A DNA stretch of 42,507 nucleotides from Clostridiales bacterium DTU089 (lineage in GTDB: Bacteria; Bacillota; Clostridia; Oscillospirales; Acutalibacteraceae): contig LFSB01000043.1 in NCBI GenBank assembly GCA_001513045.1, forward strand, positions 1 through 42,507. The letters are read 5' to 3'. The notes beneath the pieces were generated by a model. The model did not search any database. It saw only the letters and a list, made by a program, of their open reading frames with translations, and was not told the origin of the DNA. Both the position numbers and the translations under genes were made by a program. The first letter of the stretch is position 1; each line of letters opens with the position of its first letter. Positions 7,385 to 16,566 of this stretch are shown here, in pieces.

Positions 7385-10300
7385 TTATTTTGTCAAGTTG
7401 ATTATCATCTGAACAATTGCCGCAATTTCGTTAAAGAGCTTCAGTAAAACGCCCATATTCGCAAATATTGTTGTGTATTCCGCCGTGCCGGGGATGGTTT
7501 CGGTTTCAACACAACCACACTCGGTGCAGGTGCGCGAATGTGTTGCAAGCGTCAGGAATCCGCCGTCATTATTGTCTACCCATTCGCCGAAGGTGTGCCC
7601 CGTTACCTCGGTGCGTGCATTGATATATGAGTAATTGCAAAGGGGGCAGGTGTGTCTTGTATAGCCGCCCTCGGTACAGGTGGGCTCTGTAACAACATCG
7701 ACACAGGCGCACCTCTCGGTTACCGTGTCGCCGCAGGCACAGGTTTTTGTGTGCGTACCGTTATTGTGAGATACCACCGAACCGTATGAATGAGGAATAA
7801 CGGAAATTTCAAGAGAGGCTACGGTAACCTTCGTCTTTGAGGCATTAAAGAATTGGTTGCAAACCGAGCATTTATAATGCTCTTTCATTCCGGGTGCGAA
7901 ATGTGTCGCCGGAGTCTCGGTTATCAGTGTACCGTAATTATGCTCGGCGAAAGAGAGTGTTTCGGCTTCGACAGTGGTTGGCGTCTTTTTATCCTCTTTA
8001 TAATATTTGTCGCAATCCGAGCAGTAGAAATACCGATTGTTGCCCTGAGTAAAGCAGGTGGAGATTACCGCCGGGATTTCTTCCCATATGTGCATATATA
8101 CCCGCACTTCCCGGATTCCGTGCGTGAATATGAAGCCGCCCTTTTCGATTGTTACGTTCACCTTTCCGTTCTCTTCAACGGTGATGTCCGATATTGTGAG
8201 CTTGTAGACTCCCGTGCCGGATTGCTTTGTCAGCGCCCCCTTCGTTGCGCCCGTAACGGTGATATCGTCAACCGTCAGACCCGCTATGTCCTTGTTGAAG
8301 GTAAGTGTCAGCTCTGTAGTAAGCGCGGTGTCGGAACCGTTAGCTGTGAGGGTCATGAAGTCAACCTCTGTTGCGCCCACAAGCTTTACGGTTTTAGCGG
8401 CGTTTCCTGTTCCGTTCGCGCCCATGAAAACTCCGTTACGGTCCGGGTCTGAAGCCAATGGCATTATCTTGGCGCTTGTAAGAGCCGACGCGTCAGCGTA
8501 GGGCGTTTCACTGCCTGTGACTGTCGCTTCAACGACTGTGATTTTCTCCATTGTGACTATTGCCTTGCCCTCGCCCGCAGCGTATACAACAGCTTCGTCT
8601 CCGACAAGCACATTATTACAGATTATTCCCGCGCTGTTATTTCCCGTCGATGCTCCGCCGAGAGCATTTAACGTGCAGTTCTTGGCAGTTATCGTCCCTC
8701 CGGCACAGATACCGTAACTCGACGAGGTTGTTGAGGCGCCCCTTGTTGTGAAGGTGAAGGTGCCACCGGAGAATTCGGCATCACCGCCGACTTTAAGGGC
8801 GTAGATTCCCGCTGTGTTATCTGTTCCCTCCTCCGAAACAAGGAGTGTACCGTCGCCCTCGAATTTTATCGAAGCACGGGGAGTTCCGGCTGCTGTTATG
8901 ACTATAGCATCAGTTCTGCAATTAGTCGTTATAGTGTTGTCACCGGAGACGATGATGGTTGTATTGTCGGGAACCTTTAACGCTGTCGCCGCAACAGTGG
9001 AAAAGCTGAACCCGTTGAGGGTAAGTATTTTGTCCGAAGCGTCCCAGCTCCATTTACCGTCAGGGTCCGCGGCATCGTTTGCGGTGAAATCATAATACAA
9101 AAATCCGCCCCAGGTTGCGTTGCTTAATGTGAAATCCATGCCGTAGCTGGGGAGAACCGTCAGCGTCGCGGCGTTGGTTGTGATGTCGTCCAGACGGTTT
9201 TCAATATAGCAACGATATTGTCTGCCGCTCATGCTCAAGTCGCAATACGGCGTGGTGTAGCTTGCGCTGTCGCCGCCGGTGCCGTCTGTTACATCATTCC
9301 AGCTTGAGCCGCCGTCGGTTGAAACCTGCCACTGATAAGAAGGTACCGGATAACCCGTTGCTTCAACTGTAAAGGTAGCTGTGTCGCCCTTACCGATGGT
9401 TTGGCTTATAGGCTGTACGGTGATTTCAAGCTCAGAGCACACCGTAATGCTCAACTGCTTTGTTTCACTGTCATAGCCGTTGTTTTCGGCTTTCAGCGTA
9501 AAGGTTGAGACTCCGGCTGTAGTAGGAATGCCCGAAATCGTGCCGGTGCTCTCGTCGAGCTGCAGCCCTGAGGGCAACGCTCCGTCGGTAATTGTCCATG
9601 TTAAGCCGTCCCCCGCAGGTGCTACGGCAAGTGTTTGGGAATACGTCGTATCCACAGCGCCGTCCGAGAGCGCCGATGTTGTGATGGTCACAGGCGCGAG
9701 GGTGGGGTAGCCGTTGTTCTCGCCGACTGACTGCGTCCACATGCAGGCGCGTACGGCGGGATTTGTTAGGTTATATTGTTTTGCGCCGTAGAGCAAGGCA
9801 AACACAAGGGAACCAGCAGCTATTGTTGCATCGTCTACGATGATTGTCACCCAATCCGGGTGGGATTCTAACATATGCGAATCGCGCTCCGCGGTCATCT
9901 GCGACTCGGGCAGGGCAGTTGTCTCTCCGGCTGTGTTGAGACTGCTGTTGCCTATGCCGAAGTAAGCTTTTGTATCCAAATAGTAACAGCTTGTGATGAT
10001 GGCGTTCTCATTTTTGCCCACTACACCGCCGGCAAGGCTTGTTGCGCTACCCGCGGCTGTAACGTTGCCGATGCTGTAACAGTTTGAAATCACCTTGACG
10101 TCACCGCTGTTGCTTTTCATATTGCCGACAACACCGCCGACACAACAGACATCACCGCCCGACGCCGAAACGTCGCCGCTGTTGCGACAATTGATAACTC
10201 TGCCGATTTCGGTCGAGCCGCTGTAGCCGTCACCCACGATACCGCCGACATTGCTTGTGCTGCCCGAGCTTTCAAGGCCTGTGACGCTTGCGTTGTTAGA

Positions 10301-12229
10301 GCAATTAACAATGTCACTGCCGTAGCTGTAGCCCACTATTCCGCCGATGGAAACAATGCTGTTGGTATTAATGACCGATGTAGAAGAAATACTGCCTGTG
10401 CCTGCGCAGTCGGTAATAATGCTGTTGTTTGAAGTGCCTGCTATGCATCCGAGATTGATTTGAAGAGCATCGGTTACAGCCGAAATCTGTACATCAACAT
10501 TGCAGCCGCTGATTATGCCTTTCTGCGTGCCCTCAATCGTTAAAGCGCCCGCAATAGCGCCGGTCTTTGCAAATGGACTTCCGCGGTTGCAAAAAGTGCA
10601 GTTCGTCACGTTTACATTTTTTACTGTACCGCCCTGTACATTTCCGAACAAACCGACCAAAAAGTCGCCGCCGTCATAATTCAAACCGCTGATGGTTTTT
10701 TCGTTACCGTCGAAGGTGCCTCTGAAGCGGTCGGCGAGAGTATAGCTCATTCCGATGGGCGTCCAGATGTGTGCACTCATGTCTAAGTCATTGACGAGAG
10801 TGACGGTTTTGCCTGCAAAATCATTACCGCCGTTCACCGCCGCGGCGAACGCCGCAAGGTCATCTTCATCCTCAATAATCCAATCGGTTGTTGAGGAGTA
10901 ATCACCTAACCAGCTTGTGTCGATGTAGTCTGCCCAGCTTATGGATGAATCCAAGAAGGGATATCCGTTGTTTTCACTGTAAATCCGCTCCCACCTGGAG
11001 GCGGGTACGGCGGGATTCGTTGCGTTATATTTCGCCGCACCGATGTTCAGGGCGTCTACGAGTGAGGTCTTACCTGTATCCGTGCTTCCTACGGTAATCG
11101 ACACCCAATCGGTTCCGTCTATTTCATTCTTACCCGCCTTCATCTGCGATTCGGGAAGAGCAGTGGTCGCTCCGGCGGTGTCGGGACTATTGTTGCCTAT
11201 ACCGAATGAAGTGCTTATGTTAAAATAGTAGCAATTGATTATGGCGATAGTATCTTTATTATTGTAGTCGTAAAAGTTATAGCCCGCTATACCGCCGGCT
11301 CGGTTCTGTGAGCCGCCGGAGGCGGAGACGCTGCCGGTATTAAAGCAGTTGTTAAAAACAGCGTAGTTGTCGTTGTAGCCGGACATACCGCCGGCGCTGT
11401 TATATGAACTACCCGAAGCGGAGACGCTGCCGATGTTGGAGCAATTGACGACTGTGGTGCCGCTGGCATTGCCTGCCATGCCGCCGGCATAATTTCTTGA
11501 GCTGCCCGAAGCGGAGACGCTGCCGATGTTGGAGCAATTGGCTACTGTGCTGCCGTAGTCACAGCCCACCACGCCGCCGGCATTGCAATACGAGCTGCCC
11601 GAGGCGGAGACGCTGCCGCTGTTGCAGCAATCGGTAACTGTGCTGTTACTGCCATCTCCCACCACGCCTCCGGCTTTTATGGAATTGTTCGAGTTGCCGC
11701 TGACGCTGCCGCTTGTGCTGCAGTCGGTGATGGTGCTGTTATTACTGCTGCCCGCCACGCCGCCGACATGGGCGTTAATGTCGATGACACTGCTTCTGAA
11801 GTTGCAGTCTTCAATGCTCACATTTTTAATTGTTGCGCCGTACACATAGCCAAAAAGGCCGACATATGGGGAATCGCCGTCATAATACAGGTTACTGATG
11901 CTGTGCCCGTTACCTTCAAAGGTGCCGGAGAAACGATTTGTAACAGCTTCATTATTTCCGATGGGCGTCCAGGCGTGGGCACTCATTTCGAGGTCATTGA
12001 CGAGAGTGACGGTTTTTCCGGAAAAATCATTACCGCTGTTCACAGTCGCGGCGAACGCCGCAAGGTCATCTTCGTCCTCAATAATCCAATTTGTTGTTGA
12101 ATAATCGCCCAACCAGCTTGCGTCGGCGTAGTCTGCCCAGCTCTCTGCCGGAACCGCAAATGCCGTTGCCGGGAATAACGACACAAGCATGCAACCGCAC
12201 AGCAGTATTGCCAATAATTTTTTCTTCAT
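7385..12229 (-). CDS. Large secreted GLUG-repeat surface protein
   Basis: 1614 residues with GGGAGG before the start. A signal peptide ends near AFAVPA (about residue 27). Two long homologous halves follow (about 28-425 and 430-840), each opening with WADY, SWLGDY, WIIEDEDDLAAFAA and GKTVTLVNDL, then GLUG-type repeats (GGVVG, NCSNIGSVSASG). Next come a putative-Ig domain (about 843-930, ALPSGLQLDESTGTISGIP), an Ig-like domain (about 936-1026, YQWQVSTDGGSSW), a beta-rich stretch resembling carbohydrate-binding repeats (about 1033-1256), another beta domain (about 1300-1366) and a tail with CxxC pairs (about 1390-1580). There is no LPxTG, only a weakly hydrophobic C-terminus. GLUG proteins are typically adhesins. 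It follows a small gene by 17 bp, probably an operon. Confidence 0.85.
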   Translation of the reverse strand: MKKKLLAILLCGCMLVSLFPATAFAVPAESWADYADASWLGDYSTTNWIIEDEDDLAAFAATVNSGNDFSGKTVTLVNDLEMSAHAWTPIGNNEAVTNRFSGTFEGNGHSISNLYYDGDSPYVGLFGYVYGATIKNVSIEDCNFRSSVIDINAHVGGVAGSSNNSTITDCSTSGSVSGNSNNSIKAGGVVGDGSNSTVTDCCNSGSVSASGSSYCNAGGVVGCDYGSTVANCSNIGSVSASGSSRNYAGGMAGNASGTTVVNCSNIGSVSASGSSYNSAGGMSGYNDNYAVFNNCFNTGSVSASGGSQNRAGGIAGYNFYDYNNKDTIAIINCYYFNISTSFGIGNNSPDTAGATTALPESQMKAGKNEIDGTDWVSITVGSTDTGKTSLVDALNIGAAKYNATNPAVPASRWERIYSENNGYPFLDSSISWADYIDTSWLGDYSSTTDWIIEDEDDLAAFAAAVNGGNDFAGKTVTLVNDLDMSAHIWTPIGMSYTLADRFRGTFDGNEKTISGLNYDGGDFLVGLFGNVQGGTVKNVNVTNCTFCNRGSPFAKTGAIAGALTIEGTQKGIISGCNVDVQISAVTDALQINLGCIAGTSNNSIITDCAGTGSISSTSVINTNSIVSIGGIVGYSYGSDIVNCSNNASVTGLESSGSTSNVGGIVGDGYSGSTEIGRVINCRNSGDVSASGGDVCCVGGVVGNMKSNSGDVKVISNCYSIGNVTAAGSATSLAGGVVGKNENAIITSCYYLDTKAYFGIGNSSLNTAGETTALPESQMTAERDSHMLESHPDWVTIIVDDATIAAGSLVFALLYGAKQYNLTNPAVRACMWTQSVGENNGYPTLAPVTITTSALSDGAVDTTYSQTLAVAPAGDGLTWTITDGALPSGLQLDESTGTISGIPTTAGVSTFTLKAENNGYDSETKQLSITVCSELEITVQPISQTIGKGDTATFTVEATGYPVPSYQWQVSTDGGSSWNDVTDGTGGDSASYTTPYCDLSMSGRQYRCYIENRLDDITTNAATLTVLPSYGMDFTLSNATWGGFLYYDFTANDAADPDGKWSWDASDKILTLNGFSFSTVAATALKVPDNTTIIVSGDNTITTNCRTDAIVITAAGTPRASIKFEGDGTLLVSEEGTDNTAGIYALKVGGDAEFSGGTFTFTTRGASTTSSSYGICAGGTITAKNCTLNALGGASTGNNSAGIICNNVLVGDEAVVYAAGEGKAIVTMEKITVVEATVTGSETPYADASALTSAKIMPLASDPDRNGVFMGANGTGNAAKTVKLVGATEVDFMTLTANGSDTALTTELTLTFNKDIAGLTVDDITVTGATKGALTKQSGTGVYKLTISDITVEENGKVNVTIEKGGFIFTHGIREVRVYMHIWEEIPAVISTCFTQGNNRYFYCSDCDKYYKEDKKTPTTVEAETLSFAEHNYGTLITETPATHFAPGMKEHYKCSVCNQFFNASKTKVTVASLEISVIPHSYGSVVSHNNGTHTKTCACGDTVTERCACVDVVTEPTCTEGGYTRHTCPLCNYSYINARTEVTGHTFGEWVDNNDGGFLTLATHSRTCTECGCVETETIPGTAEYTTIFANMGVLLKLFNEIAAIVQMIINLTK
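11319..11690 (-). repeat. 93-96 bp tandem repeats inside the surface protein gene
   Basis: The segment CCCGAAGCGGAGACGCTGCC recurs with small changes at 11412, 11505 and 11598, exactly 93 bp (31 codons) apart, and a 96-bp-spaced copy lies near 11319. Each encodes one GLUG unit with GSVSASGSS. Such repeats can change copy number by recombination. Confidence 0.85.
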
Positions 12230-12246
12230 GGTTAATCCTCCCGCTT

Positions 12247-12597
12247 TTATAAAATGCTTTTTTCTGTTTGAAGCCTTTGTTTATTGTTTGTGCAAATGCC
12301 AAATAATGAGAAATCCGCTTCGGTACGAAAATATTTGCAACAACCGCATTCGTTAGCCAAAGCGTCCCCCGCCGTGTCCGGCTCGAAATATTCGCAGCCC
12401 GCCTGAGACGCAAGTGCAAAAGGCATGCCGTCATCCGTGTATTGCGGCTTCACCTCGAAGTCCGGATAGTCCGGTATAGCGTTATTGTCCTCATCGCTGT
12501 ATTGGTAATAAACGGGAAACTCCCTGCCGAAGCAGCGAAAGATGCGATACAGCGTACCGTCCATGCTTTTTGCATTTTGTATATCGCTCATATGCAC
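12247..12597 (-). CDS. Small Cys-containing protein of unknown function
   Basis: 116 residues from a GTG whose GGAGG ribosome site is 6 nt away; an ATG two codons later is possible. The N-terminal half is aromatic and acidic (FPVYYQYSDEDNNAIPDYPD). The second half has Cys at CEYF, CGCC and GICT, a spacing that could bind a metal. There is no signal peptide or membrane segment. It precedes the large surface protein by 17 bp in the same direction, so the two are probably cotranscribed. No family is recognised. Confidence 0.6.
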   Translation of the reverse strand: MHMSDIQNAKSMDGTLYRIFRCFGREFPVYYQYSDEDNNAIPDYPDFEVKPQYTDDGMPFALASQAGCEYFEPDTAGDALANECGCCKYFRTEADFSLFGICTNNKQRLQTEKSIL

Positions 12598-12631
12598 GCT
12601 CTCCCTCCGGTAAAAAACTCAAGACAGCCTT

Positions 12632-12660
12632 ATCATAAGCGTTTTTTGTTTAATTGTGAA
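12632..12660 (-). promoter_or_regulatory. Putative promoter of the surface protein operon
   Basis: On the minus strand TTCACA, a 17-bp spacer and TATGAT lie 35 bp before the GTG at 12597. The short inverted repeat ATCCG/CGGAT just beyond it (about 12671-12684) may end the upstream regulator transcript. Confidence 0.55.
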
Positions 12661-12692
12661 GTGCCGTTTTTATCCGAAAACGGATGCTTTTT

Positions 12693-13856
12693 TCAGGTCA
12701 CAAATCGAGCTAACAGGCTTCTTTTGTTGATATACAGCTTGCTGTAAACCTCAAGCAGTATGTTTTTCACACGCCCGACAGACAGGTTCATCTGCTCTGA
12801 CGCCTCCGCATAGGACGCGCCGTGAGCTATATACCGTGCAAGCTGATACTCCTGAGGGGTAAGAATTGTGGTGATGTTTGCGCCGGTGAATTGGTTGTGA
12901 AAGGTCATCCAGTTTTTGAAGGAGCGGCTCCACAGCTCAATAACGGGCGTTTTATAGTGCGGATAATACGCTTCAAGACAGGTTTCTGCAAGCCCGCCAA
13001 GCGTACCGAGATAATCGGCGAACGGGGCGATAAATCCCGCAGGAATCCCGAGCTTCATCGCACACAGCAGATATTCCTTTGCCTGCTCCTTATCGCCCAG
13101 GTCAAAGCAGGCTTGGGCGCACAGCACCAAATTGTATACGTCAAGCCACGTGAAACTATTCGTTTGCGCGCACAGTTCATAGGAGGTCTTGGCCGTATAC
13201 AGAACTGCGCTTTTATTATCGGTATTGCGCAGATGAAGCGCGTAAAGGTACAACAGAAACGGAATATGCTCGCGCTCAAACAGTGAAAAATCGCCGTCTT
13301 TTAGCCATTGAGGCGTCATGCTGATTGCGGACATGCTAACCGCAGCGAGTGCCGAAGGAAGACTAAGCATCGCAATTATCCGCTTGTCCTTCGTTTTCGC
13401 CGTTTGATTTTGCAAGACTTTCTGTATATCGTTATAAAGGGTGAAATCTCCCGCGCTGATTGCCGCCACGGTGGCAATTGTTGCGACGGTCAGCATTGAC
13501 GAATCATCCGCTGAGATACTCCTCCACAAACTCATCGCAGGCTTAGGATTACCACGGCGATAGGCTGTGTCCGCCTCAAGTAACACGCGGTAGCACGTCG
13601 GAAGCGCGCTTCCGACAGCATCGGGATTCCGCTTGGAGAATGACACCGGAGTCAGCAGAAAACACCCCGATGCATTTTCGGAAATCTGATTTTTATTTCT
13701 CCGGGGGTCGGAGGGCTTTTCGGCATCAGCCGGTATCAGCCATGACACCCCGTATTTTTTTGCTCCGGGCACACGGTTTTCGTGTAAAAGCCGTTGAACA
13801 CGGCGCAGTGAAATACTCCATTTTTCAGCAGCTTCTTTTGTAGAAATGTACTCCAT
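12693..13856 (-). CDS. Transcriptional regulator with N-terminal excisionase-type and C-terminal LuxR-type helix-turn-helix
   Basis: 387 residues. Residues 1-50 (STKEAAEKWSISLRRVQRLL, then GVSWLIPADAEKP) look like a MerR/excisionase-type helix-turn-helix. The middle (about 80-310) is helical and Ala/Leu-rich with aromatic and Cys residues, suggesting TPR-like repeats as in MalT. Residues about 325-387 (LTPQEYQLARYIAHGASYAE, then LSVGRVKNIL) form a LuxR-type DNA-binding domain. No receiver or ATPase motif is seen. It lies directly upstream of, and in the same direction as, the surface protein operon, which it may control. The ligand or signal is unknown. Confidence 0.75.
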   Translation of the reverse strand: MEYISTKEAAEKWSISLRRVQRLLHENRVPGAKKYGVSWLIPADAEKPSDPRRNKNQISENASGCFLLTPVSFSKRNPDAVGSALPTCYRVLLEADTAYRRGNPKPAMSLWRSISADDSSMLTVATIATVAAISAGDFTLYNDIQKVLQNQTAKTKDKRIIAMLSLPSALAAVSMSAISMTPQWLKDGDFSLFEREHIPFLLYLYALHLRNTDNKSAVLYTAKTSYELCAQTNSFTWLDVYNLVLCAQACFDLGDKEQAKEYLLCAMKLGIPAGFIAPFADYLGTLGGLAETCLEAYYPHYKTPVIELWSRSFKNWMTFHNQFTGANITTILTPQEYQLARYIAHGASYAEASEQMNLSVGRVKNILLEVYSKLYINKRSLLARFVT

Positions 13857-14055
13857 GAGTAAATCTCCTTTTTATAAAACTATGACAATTATAGTCGTTT
13901 GTGCGTACAATTTCAATCATAAGATATAAGTTTTTTATCTCTCTCCCCTCCTCTCTGACCTTTATCTTTTCGCCGAAAAAATCGCCTTGAAGCGCATAGA
14001 GGAGCTTCGAGAAACCGAAAAAGAAAAAGCCGCCCACGCGACTTTTCTTGTGTAA
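13857..14055. other. Intergenic region with a 41-codon open remnant
   Basis: This separates the regulator gene from the accessory island. A plus-strand frame is open from 13930 to the stop at 14053-14055 without ATG or GTG. It encodes a charged, helix-prone tail (KRIEELRETEKEKAAHA). It may be the end of a broken gene displaced by the island, but it is too short to assign. Confidence 0.3.
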
Positions 14056-14062
14056 GCGATAT

Positions 14063-14091
14063 TTGCAATCGCACAGAAAATATGGTAACAT
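14063..14091 (+). promoter_or_regulatory. Island promoter, copy 1
   Basis: TTGCAA, a 17-bp spacer and TAACAT lie inside a conserved block (CAGAAAATATGGTAACATA) that recurs at 16702-16730 before the second gene group. Conservation in two places supports a real promoter. Confidence 0.65.
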
Positions 14092-14144
14092 AATCACAGG
14101 ATAATTCATTGACAGACAAGAATTTACGGAAGCGAGCGACATCT

Positions 14145-14918
14145 ATGAAGGCAAACAGAAGTGATTGGTATAAAAACGGTTGGACGCTGGACATCAAGAA
14201 GCAATCCTGGACAGAAAACACTGTAAGCGAAGTGGATTTCCTCGAAAAGGTGCTGGAGCTGAAAGGCACCGAAAAAGTTCTTGATTTAGCCTGCGGCTAT
14301 GGGCGTCATAGCTTAGAGCTGGCAAGGCGAGGCTATCGCGTGGTCGGCGTAGACATTACCCCGGCATATGTGGATGATGCCAACAAAAACGCTGTCAAGG
14401 AGCATCTGCAAGCCGAATTTTTCTGTGAGGACTTGCGGAATGTGCATTATGAAAATGAGTTTGATGTAGTCCTTAATATGGCAGACGGAGCCATTGGTTA
14501 TTTGGAAACCGACGCGGAAAACCTGAAAATCTTCGATGTAATTTCTAAGGCTCTCAAGCCCGGCGGAAAAAGCTTTATTGATGTCCAAAGCGGCGATTAC
14601 GCTCACGCACATTTTCCGCAGCAGCTGTGGGAAGCCGGAACACACGGACTGACTCTCTCGGCTTTTGATTGGAACCCCGACACTCGCATTTCGTTATACG
14701 GTCAATTGGATTTTGCCTACGGTGTGCCGCTTGCGAAGCCGGAAATACTGTATGGAAATCCCACAAGGCTGTACACGAAGCATGAGCTTGAACAGATTTT
14801 TCGTGAGCGAGGCTTGGAAGTATATGCCGCATATGCCGATATAAGCGGCGCACCCGCCGACGAAAAAGGATTTCAGCTTAAAATATGCAGCGAAAAGCTG
14901 ATGAAAAATCACAGATAA
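14145..14918 (+). CDS. Class I SAM-dependent methyltransferase
   Basis: About 257 residues from the ATG at 14145, chosen because it follows the pre-ORF hairpin motif as in the other island genes; a TTG at 14109 would add 12 residues. Motif I is VLDLACGYGRHSLELARRGY (about 45-64), followed by the acidic VVGVDITP, motif II-like FDVVLNMADGAIGYL and KALKPGGKSFIDV. These define the Rossmann-fold AdoMet site. The substrate cannot be told; relatives act on small molecules. It is the first gene of the island, transcribed from the promoter at 14063-14091. Confidence 0.85.
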   Translation: MKANRSDWYKNGWTLDIKKQSWTENTVSEVDFLEKVLELKGTEKVLDLACGYGRHSLELARRGYRVVGVDITPAYVDDANKNAVKEHLQAEFFCEDLRNVHYENEFDVVLNMADGAIGYLETDAENLKIFDVISKALKPGGKSFIDVQSGDYAHAHFPQQLWEAGTHGLTLSAFDWNPDTRISLYGQLDFAYGVPLAKPEILYGNPTRLYTKHELEQIFRERGLEVYAAYADISGAPADEKGFQLKICSEKLMKNHR

Positions 14919-14947
14919 CTTTTGTTCTGCCGGGAAGCTGAACGGAG

Positions 14948-14965
14948 CGATAAATCGGGATTTGC
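14948..14965 (+). repeat. Degenerate pre-ORF palindrome (island motif S)
   Basis: GATAAATCGGGATTTG matches the GACAAATCGGAATTTG motif found before other island genes, with two changes. It stands between the methyltransferase and the GNAT gene. Confidence 0.45.
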
Positions 14966-14998
14966 CTAAAAATTGAAAAAACGAAAAAGGGTGTTATC

Positions 14999-15429
14999 AT
15001 GTCAGAAATAATTTACAGTTTTACGAATGAAAATGCAATGATAGATTCCATTGACGATCATGTCCGTTGGTTGTCAGTTGATGAGTATAGTATCTTTAAA
15101 AAGCATCTTGCTTTATGTGGACAAAAAAACTACCGCAGAGTGTATGGAATAAATTATACAAGGATGGCGATATGTATGCTGGTTTTTTTGTTGATGATAT
15201 AATGGTTGCCCGTGCAGCTGTTGAAAAATATTCAGAAAGGGCATGGGAAGTTGCTGATGTAAGAACAGTAAAGGAATATAGAAATCGTGGTTATGCACAC
15301 CAGCTCTGCAAATTCGTTTTGAAATATATATGTGCGAACAACATTATACCCACGATTAGAACTGAAGAAGACAATTATATAATGCAACAAATTATAAGTA
15401 AATTAGGCTTTACCGAATTAAACGTATAG
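14999..15429 (+). pseudogene. GNAT acetyltransferase interrupted by a frameshift
   Basis: The reading frame from ATG 14999 (MSEIIYSFTNENAM) runs in frame to about 15122. The downstream GNAT part (YAGFFVDDIMVARAAVEKYS, then VRTVKEYRNRGYAHQLCKFV, then IISKLGFTEL) is in another frame. An eighth A in the seven-A run at 15123-15129 would join them as GQKKLPQSVW. The (Q/R)xxG(Y/H)A element EYRNRGYAHQL is the acetyl-CoA site, so the enzyme core is intact apart from this base. The gene may be truly broken, phase-variable, rescued by slippage on the A-run, or misassembled. Position in the island suggests a horizontally moved gene. Confidence 0.7.
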
Positions 15430-15435
15430 TTTATC

Positions 15436-15495
15436 CCGACAAATTCCGGTTGGTGGGGAGTTTAATTCATCGACAAATTGAAATTTATGGTGGAG
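15436..15495 (+). repeat. Island junction repeat, copy 1 (post-ORF motif fused to pre-ORF palindrome)
   Basis: This block contains TTCCGGTTGGTGGGGAGTTT, then AATTCATCGACAAAT and the palindrome ACAAAT/ATTT with GGTGGAG. It lies between the GNAT and deaminase genes and is almost identical to 17844-17896. Confidence 0.8.
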
Positions 15496-15506
15496 AAAGA
15501 ATAAAA

Positions 15507-16469
15507 ATGAAAGATGCATTTTCCGACAAATTTATTAGCGCACTAAATGAGCATGATATACATACAATTAGACAAATACCAAAAAGCGATTTGCATAATC
15601 ATTTTGTTTTAGGAGGATGTCGCAGTTTTATCAAAGCGGCAACCGGAATCAGCATTCCTTCTTTTCAGGGAATATTGCCATCCATGAAGGATATGCACGA
15701 TTGGAACGACAAATATTTAGGAGAAAAATTCAACAGCAAAGAAATGCGAAAACTGTTAATTGATGCAACTTTTTTTCAAGCAAAGAAAGACGGAATTAAG
15801 GTGCTTGAAATCGGAGAAGATGTTTGGGGGTTAAGTGAGTACTTTCATAATGACATCTATGAATTGGTAGAAGCATTTACTGAATCGAATAAAAGAATTG
15901 CTCCTGAGGTACAACTCCGTCTGCAAATAGGGTTGTCAAGGCATTGTTCGATTGATTACCTGATGCAATGCCTTGAACACTTTTGGGGTATAGATTCATT
16001 CTATTCCATTGATTTATATGGTGATGAATTGGCACAACCAATAGAGAATTTTATTCCAATTTACAGATTAGCTAAAACAAATGGGTTGCGTCTAAAAGCC
16101 CATATCGGTGAATGGGGCGAGGCTGAGGATATTTTTAGGGGTGTCGAATTATTAGAACTTGATGAAGTACAGCATGGCATAGCAGCGGTAAAATCAGATA
16201 ACGTTATGAGGTATTTAAGAGAAAACCAGATTCGTCTTAATATAACTCCTACAAGTAATATAAAACTTGGAAGAGTGACAGAGATGAAATACCATCCAAT
16301 TCAAAAGTTGTTTCGTTCTGGAGTAGACGTCACGATTAATTCTGATGATATACTGATTTTTGATAGTGATGTATCAAAAGAATACCTCCGGCTATTCGAG
16401 TGTGAAACTTTAACTGCAGAGGAACTTGACGCAATAAGAATAAATGGATTGCGAGAAGTATTTGTGTAA
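15507..16469 (+). CDS. Adenosine/adenine deaminase-family amidohydrolase
   Basis: 320 residues from the ATG at 15507, preceded by GGTGGAG. Metal-dependent deaminase motifs are present in order: SDLHNHF (H-x-H zinc ligands, about residue 30), KAHIGEWG (His plus catalytic Glu, about 200), VQHGIAA (about 225) and INSDD (about 285). This is the layout of adenosine deaminases, though overall divergence leaves the substrate open (adenosine, adenine or a modified purine). It is the last gene of the first island group, followed by the post-ORF motif and a strong terminator. Base composition is AT-richer than flanking housekeeping genes, consistent with transfer. Confidence 0.8.
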   Translation: MKDAFSDKFISALNEHDIHTIRQIPKSDLHNHFVLGGCRSFIKAATGISIPSFQGILPSMKDMHDWNDKYLGEKFNSKEMRKLLIDATFFQAKKDGIKVLEIGEDVWGLSEYFHNDIYELVEAFTESNKRIAPEVQLRLQIGLSRHCSIDYLMQCLEHFWGIDSFYSIDLYGDELAQPIENFIPIYRLAKTNGLRLKAHIGEWGEAEDIFRGVELLELDEVQHGIAAVKSDNVMRYLRENQIRLNITPTSNIKLGRVTEMKYHPIQKLFRSGVDVTINSDDILIFDSDVSKEYLRLFECETLTAEELDAIRINGLREVFV

Positions 16470-16472
16470 CTA

Positions 16473-16500
16473 TTCATTTGACAATTTCCGGTTTATCAAG
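16473..16500 (+). repeat. Island post-ORF motif E
   Basis: TTGACAATTTCCGGTTTATC with AAG follows the deaminase stop, and the same element with CACAAATTCCGGTTTATC recurs at 18035-18054. Both precede a terminator. Confidence 0.7.
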
Positions 16501-16523
16501 GTAACCTCCTTAAATTCAACGCG

Positions 16524-16566
16524 TGCCCTCCCTGAAACCACAATTTCGGGGAGGGCGTATTTTTAT
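16524..16566 (+). terminator. Island terminator, copy 1
   Basis: A 13-bp stem with arms GCCCTCCCTGAAA and TTTCGGGGAGGGC (one G-U pair) is followed by a T-run. It and the following CGCGAGCAACACT recur at 18077-18135. Confidence 0.9.

Noticed and set aside
15436-15495. Canonical integron attC site
   Set aside because: No clear RYYYAAC and GTTRRRY pair could be placed; the repeat is cassette-like but does not fit the integron consensus, and no integrase is seen.
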